DNA of 36,900 nt from Candidatus Aenigmatarchaeota archaeon. Lineage in GTDB: Archaea > Aenigmatarchaeota > Aenigmatarchaeia > GW2011-AR5. This document shows positions 31,651 to 36,900 of the stretch, piece by piece (positions within the stretch are counted from its first letter, which is position 1; each line of letters starts with the position of its first letter). Position numbers and translations under genes: made by a program. A model generated the notes under the pieces. That model was not told the DNA's origin. It made no database searches and saw only the letters and a list, made by a program, of their open reading frames with translations. The stretch lies in the NCBI GenBank assembly GCA_018304585.1, contig JAGVVY010000018.1, positions 1 through 36,900 on the forward strand, read 5' to 3'.

Positions 31651-32523
31651 CATCATGGAAATGACCGCCATCCTTACCGGAACGCCGTTCCTGGCCTGCC
31701 TGAAGTAGGCCGCTCTTTTGTCGCCGTCTATCTCCGCGCTTATGTTTCCCACGCGCGGAAGCGGGTCCATTATCATGCAGCGCTCGGGCAGCACGGCCAT
31801 CACGTCTCTGTCTATTGTATAGCATTCGGCGCCCTCGCCTTTCAGCCGTTCCTTCTGCACCCTGTTGCAGTACACCACGTCCGGCGATATCCCCTTTAGA
31901 ACCTCTTTCATCCTGGAAACTGGATAGGATCCTTTGAACATGGATTTCATCTTTTCCGGCGCGGACAGACCCTCCGCATGAACGGAATACAGCTCGTTGC
32001 CATCGAACTTGGAAAGGCTTCGCATCAGGGAATGTATTGTCCTTGAATATTTCATGTCCCCCACGAACGCGACTTTCAATCCGTCAAGCCGCCCGGTTTG
32101 CTCCATTATCGTGAACATGTCAAGAAGCGTCTGCGTCGGGTGCTCGTTGGAGCCGTCGCCGGCGTTTATCACGGGAACTCCGGCGATTTTTGAATAGGCC
32201 TGCATCTTCCCCTCTTCATTGTCGCGTATCACCGCTATGTCGGCATAGCCGGCAAGTATTCTTATGGTGTCCTCCTTCGTTTCGCCCTTTTCCCGCGACG
32301 AGCCTGCGTCCTTGTGCGTTATGACCTGCCCGCCCAGCCTGTACATCGCCGCCTGAAAGCTTTTCTCGGTCCTTGTCGACGGCTCGAAAAATATATTGGC
32401 AAGTATCCCGCCTTTGCATAACTCCCGCGGCTCCCTCGCAAACGAAGAAGCAACGGACAATATTTCTTCAATGTCGGAACGGGAAAGCTGCGCCACGGAT
32501 GCAAGGCTCTTCCTGTCCCACAT
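31645..32523 (-). CDS. pyrB: aspartate carbamoyltransferase, catalytic chain
   Basis: A 292-residue enzyme condensing carbamoyl phosphate with aspartate. Motifs: FFEPSTRT (45-52) for carbamoyl phosphate, SSREKGE (the catalytic-site loop with Lys), GDGSNEHPTQTLLD (122-135), and DPLPRVGNI, where Asp replaces the usual His of HPLPR. The regulatory chain gene pyrI, usually next to archaeal pyrB, is not adjacent. It is located about 6 kb from pyrFED, apart from the rest of the pathway. A TATA-like run at 32547-32554 precedes the start. Confidence 0.94.
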   Translation of the reverse strand: MWDRKSLASVAQLSRSDIEEILSVASSFAREPRELCKGGILANIFFEPSTRTEKSFQAAMYRLGGQVITHKDAGSSREKGETKEDTIRILAGYADIAVIRDNEEGKMQAYSKIAGVPVINAGDGSNEHPTQTLLDMFTIMEQTGRLDGLKVAFVGDMKYSRTIHSLMRSLSKFDGNELYSVHAEGLSAPEKMKSMFKGSYPVSRMKEVLKGISPDVVYCNRVQKERLKGEGAECYTIDRDVMAVLPERCMIMDPLPRVGNISAEIDGDKRAAYFRQARNGVPVRMAVISMML

Positions 32524-32669
32524 GGAAATCTTATCGTCAAAAAACTTATTATAGTAGATGGCATTAGTTTTCAGGCATTCTCTATATACAGCAAAGATAG
32601 AGTTGTCCAGATACTTCCGTCATTTGCTATAATAGCACGCTTTGCCGAAATTATTTCCTTCATCCAAAA

Positions 32670-33260
32670 TCATATTGCCCGGACTTCTATGCCCGTGCCT
32701 TCAAGCGCGGACTTGAATTCCGCGGCATCGGCCAGGGGAACCGCTATCTTGGGCTTTATTGTATTCGCCGCGGCGCCATGGCTGAGAAACGCTATGTCAA
32801 CGGTCGCATTAACGGGTCCGGCCGTTTCGCCGTCGTTGTAATAAATTGCCATGCCGTCCGTCGTGACAAGATACGCGTTGCCCTGCATGCCGCCTTTCGC
32901 TGCGGGGAAGGACCGTATGCTCGTCTCGCCGAAACTGAACGACATTTTATCCGTGTCTGCCATGGAATAAACGCTTCCCGTCATGCCTGCCACGCAATTG
33001 AGCGGCCCTATTATCCGTGTATCATTGCGCTTCAATTGCTCGGCAGCGGACTTGTCGCAGTCGTCGTAGCTGAAGAATATGTAATCGGCTTTGGGGGCAT
33101 ACCCAGGCATGTTTGAAGGATTGAAATATACGGTTTTCTCTCCTGTAGCGCTTATGATATTCTCGCCGTATTTTGCAAAATGGTAGCCATTGTACTCAAA
33201 ATCCGGCTGTACGCATCCTGCGGCAAGCACGCAAATTATCAGCAATGCGGGGTACTTCAT
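32670..33260 (-). CDS. lipoprotein with a metallo-beta-lactamase-like fold lacking metal ligands
   Basis: A 196-residue protein from ATG 33260. The signal MKYPALLIICVLAAGC has a lipobox (LAAGC), so it should be lipid-anchored outside the cell. The body follows the UlaG-type metallo-beta-lactamase pattern: ADYIFFSYDDCDKSA where the family has HxHxDH, NAYLVTTDGMAIYYNDGE for the GDT strand, and IKPKIAVPLADAAEF for the P-x-HY-x region. All His ligands are missing, so it is probably non-catalytic. Its ATG overlaps the restored end of topA (ATGA). The longer upstream frame to 33437 is spurious. Confidence 0.7.
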   Translation of the reverse strand: MKYPALLIICVLAAGCVQPDFEYNGYHFAKYGENIISATGEKTVYFNPSNMPGYAPKADYIFFSYDDCDKSAAEQLKRNDTRIIGPLNCVAGMTGSVYSMADTDKMSFSFGETSIRSFPAAKGGMQGNAYLVTTDGMAIYYNDGETAGPVNATVDIAFLSHGAAANTIKPKIAVPLADAAEFKSALEGTGIEVRAI

Positions 33261-35235
33261 TCGTGCCCCTCCTTCTTCTTGTGCATGCTGAGCGCCCGGT
33301 TGCTCTTGATCCCTCGCGGGGCAGCGGGAAGCCGGTGCGGCATCCGTTCTTGTAGCCCGTGCAACCGACAAAACGTTTGCCCGTTCTCCAGAGCTTGTGA
33401 ACTTTAAGGGTGCCGTGGCATTCCTTGCATGTCCCAAGTATCGATTGCTTGTCCTGTGTCGCGATGACTGCTTTTGTGAGTTCCTCTCCTATTTTCATTT
33501 CCTTTTTCTTGAACTCGGATGATATTTTCGATAGTTCCTTCTGGGCTTCCTTAAGCACATGCTCACGCTTTTCTTTGCCAAGTTCAATATTTTCTGTCAT
33601 CTGATCAAACATGCCGGTAAGTTTCTCCGAGACGACATCGGGCACATTCTTCTCAAGTATATCAGAAAGCTGCTGGCCAAGTTCTGTGACTTCTATGCTC
33701 TTCCCTATGACATAACCACGATTGTAAAGTATCTGAAGGATCTGCGCTCGGGTTGCTTTTGTTCCGAGATTTTTCTCTTCCATTTCCTTTAGTACAGAAC
33801 CCTGCGAGTACCTGGCAGGAGGCTGCGTTTCTTTGTCAAGCATATCTACGCTTACTATCTCCAACGAATCATCTTTTTTCACATCAGGCAATGCCTGATC
33901 CTCACGCTGGGCGTATTTTCCATAAAGCGAAAGCCAGCCTTTCTCTATGGTCTTCTTTCCGTGAATGAGAAACTCCTCGCCATTTACATCAAGGATAATT
34001 TTCTGGCTTTCTCTTTTAGCAGGATCGCCAAAGCACGCCATGAATCTTCTTACTAGAAGATCATAAACTTTCTTCTGTTTGTCGCCCGCTTTTGACGGAA
34101 TCTCGCCTGTAGGATAGATTGCCGGATGAGCCGGATCCGTACGCGCACCTTCATGAGGTTTGAGTTCTTTTTTAAGAAGGGCTTCTGCTCCCTTTGAATA
34201 GTCTTTCTGTTTGCCAAGGGCGCTGATAATTTTTTTATAATTTATGTCAGGGGGCAGTTTTTCCGAGGAAGTTCTGGGATAAGATATGTATCCTGCCTGA
34301 TAAAGCGTCTCGGCTATATTCAAGCCTTGCTGGGGTGAATACCCGAAATACCTGTAAATATCGCTAAGGAATGATGTAGTGTTGTAAGGCTTGGGCGGTG
34401 CCTGTGTCACCAGCTTTTTTTCTACATCCTTTACAACTGCTTTCTTGGCAGAGGCTTTCTTCATAACGCTTTCTGCCTTGGCTTTTTCCCATATCTTGTC
34501 TTCGGCGTAGTCCGCAAGAAGCGTTTCTTTGCCTATCTTCACATTAAGTTGTATGAGCCAAAAAGGCGTTGATTTGAATAGTTTTATCGTTTTTTCATGC
34601 GATGCCAAAAGGTGGAGGGTTGGCCCCTGAACGCGTCCTGTTGATAGAATCCTGAATCGCTTGGCGCTCTTTTTTATTGCGTTCGTAAGGGCGCGCGTTA
34701 GGTTTATGCCATAGTACCAATCAAGATAATGACGCGCCATCCCCGCCTCTATGAGATTTTTATTAAGATGTTTTTCCGCGTGAAGGTAGCTGTCAACAAG
34801 CTCGGCCTTCGTCATTGTGGAGAATTTCATTCGTGCAGCATCTTTTCTGCCAAGCATGAGATTGAGAATGTTGAAACCTATGACCTCTCCTTCGTCGTCA
34901 TAGTCAGTTGCTACAATAACATCGCCCGCATCAGATGCCAATTTCTCTATATTCCTGAAGTAAGGCTCTGAGAATGCAGCCATCTGGTTTGCCTTGAATG
35001 AAGGAACCCATTCAACGTCAAAATTCGGGTATTCCCATCCTTTGCCTATTTGCTTTAACGTAAAAAGATGGCCGACTGCAGGGACGGTAACAAATTTTTT
35101 GCCGTCTCTCTGGAATTCGTACCAGACTGCCTTGCTTCCTTCTTCAAACATTTTTTTAGGTTTGCCTTCTGCAAGAGCCTCGGCAATGCTCTTGGAAGCC
35201 GTCGGTTTCTCGCAAATGATGAGAGTGTGCGCCAT
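33196..35235 (-). CDS. topA: type IA DNA topoisomerase, likely 3' frameshift
   Basis: An enzyme that relaxes DNA by single-strand passage. The Toprim motif has IICEKPTAS (Glu9) and DYDDEGEVIG; the active Tyr is in GYISYPRTSS (about residue 316). A zinc-binding tail has CKECHGTLKVHKLW and GCTGYKNGC. After PLPREG the reading as given turns into an Arg-rich run to 33196. One extra C in the run at 33311-33313 would instead give IKSNRALSMHKKKEGHE and stop at 33257, overlapping the lipoprotein ATG. I start at ATG 35235, since the upstream TTG lacks promoter support. The gene is more A/T-rich than its neighbours. Confidence 0.93.
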   Translation of the reverse strand: MAHTLIICEKPTASKSIAEALAEGKPKKMFEEGSKAVWYEFQRDGKKFVTVPAVGHLFTLKQIGKGWEYPNFDVEWVPSFKANQMAAFSEPYFRNIEKLASDAGDVIVATDYDDEGEVIGFNILNLMLGRKDAARMKFSTMTKAELVDSYLHAEKHLNKNLIEAGMARHYLDWYYGINLTRALTNAIKKSAKRFRILSTGRVQGPTLHLLASHEKTIKLFKSTPFWLIQLNVKIGKETLLADYAEDKIWEKAKAESVMKKASAKKAVVKDVEKKLVTQAPPKPYNTTSFLSDIYRYFGYSPQQGLNIAETLYQAGYISYPRTSSEKLPPDINYKKIISALGKQKDYSKGAEALLKKELKPHEGARTDPAHPAIYPTGEIPSKAGDKQKKVYDLLVRRFMACFGDPAKRESQKIILDVNGEEFLIHGKKTIEKGWLSLYGKYAQREDQALPDVKKDDSLEIVSVDMLDKETQPPARYSQGSVLKEMEEKNLGTKATRAQILQILYNRGYVIGKSIEVTELGQQLSDILEKNVPDVVSEKLTGMFDQMTENIELGKEKREHVLKEAQKELSKISSEFKKKEMKIGEELTKAVIATQDKQSILGTCKECHGTLKVHKLWRTGKRFVGCTGYKNGCRTGFPLPREGSRATGRSACTRRRRGTNEVPRIADNLRACRRMRTAGF

Positions 35236-35308
35236 ATATTTCAAATGATAATAATATAGTATATGTTTAAATAAATAGAATCATTTGCCGCATTATATCG
35301 ATGCCGCT

Positions 35309-35956
35309 CTATTTCGCCATGAATATGCCTATGCTGTTCCTGTAAGGGCCGTTATCCTCAACCCTTTCAAACTCATGCTCTGCGAACCGTCCCAACCAGC
35401 CGTGCAAATCTCCGGAACCTATCACGATGCCGCCGTCTGCAAGATGCCGCTTTATCTGCAAATATACTTCGTCCATGTATCTTATGCCGGCATCGTCCCT
35501 CCTGATTATCGCGTCATCAATGCCGTTGAATAATACGTTCCCTTTCAGGTTTCTGGCCAGTCCTTTCAGGAAAAGTAGCATATCCTTGTCCGACACATCC
35601 CAGCGCGGGTAATTCTCCATCGGCATCCCTTCTTTTACGCCTTCTACCGCGGATTTGTACGCGCCCCTGCCCGTTGCCAGAATATCCGTTCCGAGGTAGT
35701 CGCTCGTTCCTGCCACCGACGCCAATCTGTACATCCTTTTCACGGATTTTGGGCTGCCGCACGCAAGGTCTATGACAGGCTTGTCCTTGAATCTTTCCGC
35801 GACCCACAAACCAAGCTCCGTCAGCGTATATCCTGACGAACGGTCCTCATATTGATGGGGATTGGCCAGTGCCTCTTCCAGATTCTCCGCATATTCTGCC
35901 TGCGTCAAAATATTGAAATGCGGCTGAAGCTTTTTCCGACCGAACACGAATGCCAT
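35309..35956 (-). CDS. class I methyltransferase-like protein
   Basis: A 215-residue protein. PVIDLACGSPKSVKRMY (about residues 60-76) resembles the glycine motif that binds S-adenosylmethionine, and YLGTDIL the acidic strand after it. The later part, FNGIDDAIIRRDD and YMDEVYLQIKRHLADGGIVIGSG, matches the post-motif strands. The substrate is unknown. Its promoter is the second copy of the shared 19-bp element, so it is probably co-regulated with the hypothetical gene at 13817-14578. It lies between topA and serS. Confidence 0.65.
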   Translation of the reverse strand: MAFVFGRKKLQPHFNILTQAEYAENLEEALANPHQYEDRSSGYTLTELGLWVAERFKDKPVIDLACGSPKSVKRMYRLASVAGTSDYLGTDILATGRGAYKSAVEGVKEGMPMENYPRWDVSDKDMLLFLKGLARNLKGNVLFNGIDDAIIRRDDAGIRYMDEVYLQIKRHLADGGIVIGSGDLHGWLGRFAEHEFERVEDNGPYRNSIGIFMAK

Positions 35957-35977
35957 CTATTTAATTGGCAGGCAGAA

Positions 35978-35996
35978 TATTTAAAGATTTACTACT
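35978..35996 (-). promoter_or_regulatory. shared promoter element, copy 2
   Basis: This element is identical over 19 bp to 14600-14618 and ends the same 21 bp before the start codon. It also shares AAATAG directly before the ATG. It contains the TATA box TTTAAATA and the upstream BRE-like AGTAAATC. It lies between serS and the methyltransferase-like gene. Confidence 0.75.
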
Positions 35997-36008
35997 AATT
36001 AATAGTTA

Positions 36009-36900
36009 CTATTTTCTCTTCATTTCCGCGAACCCGCAATACGGCTGCAAAACTGCCGGTATCGCTACCGACCCGTCCGCCTGCTGGAACTGCTCAAGAA
36101 TAGCGACCATCACGCGGCTTGTCGCTGCGGCTGTGTTGTTCAATGTATGCACGAAGCCTTTCACAGCCATGCCTTCTTTTTCCTTGTATCGTATTCCCAG
36201 CCTGCGGGCTTGGTAATCCGTGCAATTGGAATTCGAGCCGATTTCGCGGTAATTCCCGTCTGCCATAAGAAATTCAATATCATATTTCTTGGCAGCGATG
36301 CTCCCTATGTCTCCAGTGCATACATTCACAACGCGGAACTTTATGCCAAGGCTTCCCAAAAGCTCCTCCGAATTCTTCTGCAGTTCCTCGTGTAATTTCC
36401 ACGAGTCTTCAGGTCTTGAAAAAACGAACTGCTCTACCTTATTGAACTGGTGAACACGGAATATGCCCTTGGTATATTTCCCGTGCGCTCCTATCTCTTT
36501 ACGGAAACAGGGCGAGACGCCGACAAATTTCATCGGAAGGTCTTTCTCAAGCACTATTTCATCGCCCAGCATGGCGCCTATAGGATGCTCGGACGTTGCA
36601 ATCATGTACAGGTCTTCGTCTTCTATCTTGTACATCACGTTTTCAAAGTCTTCCAATGAAACGACACCTTCATAGGCCTTCTTTCTCATCATGAAAGGCG
36701 GCTCTATGAGTTTGAGCCCTCTTTTTCGAAGAAAATCAATCGTATAACGGACTATTGCCATGTCGAGTATGGCAAGCTCTTCCTTAAGATAAAAGAATCC
36801 TGTACCGGAAACCTTTGACGCCCGCTCCTCGTCTATCAGTCCCAGCGCAAGCGCGATTTCCAGATGGTTCTTGGGCTTGAACGTGAAACCAAGCGTGCCG
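36009..36900 (-). CDS. serS: seryl-tRNA synthetase, bacterial type (5' part off the edge)
   Basis: The visible 297 residues cover the catalytic core. Class II motif 2 is FRKEIGAHGKYTKGIFRVHQFNKVEQFVF; motif 3 is REIGSNSNCTDYQARRLGIRYK plus HTLNNTAAATSRVMVAILEQF. The segment SGTGFFYLKEELAILDMA upstream is also typical. The frame is open through 36900, so the N-terminal coiled coil lies beyond the window. This is the common bacterial/archaeal SerRS form, not the rare methanogen type. SerRS recognises the variable arm of tRNA-Ser, relevant to the D-armless tRNA-Ser at 5323-5392. Confidence 0.95.
   Translation of the reverse strand, partial: GTLGFTFKPKNHLEIALALGLIDEERASKVSGTGFFYLKEELAILDMAIVRYTIDFLRKRGLKLIEPPFMMRKKAYEGVVSLEDFENVMYKIEDEDLYMIATSEHPIGAMLGDEIVLEKDLPMKFVGVSPCFRKEIGAHGKYTKGIFRVHQFNKVEQFVFSRPEDSWKLHEELQKNSEELLGSLGIKFRVVNVCTGDIGSIAAKKYDIEFLMADGNYREIGSNSNCTDYQARRLGIRYKEKEGMAVKGFVHTLNNTAAATSRVMVAILEQFQQADGSVAIPAVLQPYCGFAEMKRK

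Noticed and set aside
33261-33437. Longer start for the lipoprotein
   Set aside because: The extra residues overlap topA and would hide the lipobox signal peptide inside the protein.
1-36900. CRISPR array or insertion sequence
   Set aside because: No regularly spaced direct repeats, transposase motifs or terminal inverted repeats were seen in either strand.

Overview
The window looks like a piece of an archaeal chromosome, most likely from a small-genome DPANN archaeon and possibly Micrarchaeota. The domain call is firm. It opens with the 5' end of an archaeal 16S rRNA gene, and it carries CDC48, RadB, a B-family DNA polymerase, an Lhr-type helicase, type II methionine aminopeptidase, PRC-barrel and AN1 proteins. 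Many genes have a TATA box 20-30 bp before the start codon, as for leaderless mRNAs. The phylum call is inference, based on tRNA introns in unusual positions, bacterial-type MetK and SerRS, many very short membrane proteins and several decayed enzymes.

Layout. 1-3030: 16S 5' end (minus), tiny membrane proteins, an AN1 zinc-finger/acylphosphatase pair, and a long secreted repeat protein whose signal peptide is one base out of frame. 3490-5400: tRNA-Leu(GAG), a phosphoesterase, a membrane protein, and a tRNA cluster of Ser(GCU), Val(UAC) and Glu(UUC). The Ser gene lacks its D-arm, and Val and Glu carry small introns in the D-arm. 5400-6360: a non-coding stretch with inverted repeats, then a ribbon-helix-helix/RelE toxin-antitoxin pair with a clear operator. 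6560-10230: PRC-barrel gene and a 2-oxoacid:ferredoxin oxidoreductase operon (gamma-delta-alpha-membrane protein-HTH-beta) in which many Fe-S and cofactor motifs are eroded. 10230-13800: pilin-like protein, bacterial-type metK facing an HTH-CBS regulator, small secreted proteins, and an SbcD-related phosphoesterase. 13800-21920: a hypothetical, lhr, polB, then a Nudix-HAD-zinc ribbon trio. 22100-25840: pyrC and a compact pyrF-pyrE-pyrD operon. 25900-31360: map, an inactive-looking glutaminase-like protein, a frameshifted GNAT gene, cdc48, a conserved small gene, and radB. 31540-36900: a tiny membrane protein, pyrB, a lipoprotein with a disarmed metallo-beta-lactamase fold, topA, a methyltransferase-like gene and partial serS.

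Together pyrB, C, D, E and F supply the steps from carbamoyl phosphate to UMP. The carbamoyl phosphate synthase and PyrI are not here. lhr, polB, radB, topA and the SbcD-like gene form the DNA maintenance content.

The points most worth a second look are the D-armless tRNA-Ser and its intron-bearing neighbours, the eroded oxidoreductase with two inserted genes, a 19-bp promoter element repeated at identical spacing before two unrelated genes 21 kb apart, and the HTH-CBS/metK pair. Three homopolymer-associated frameshifts, and a possible fourth at 3745, suggest that some broken genes are sequencing errors rather than biology.
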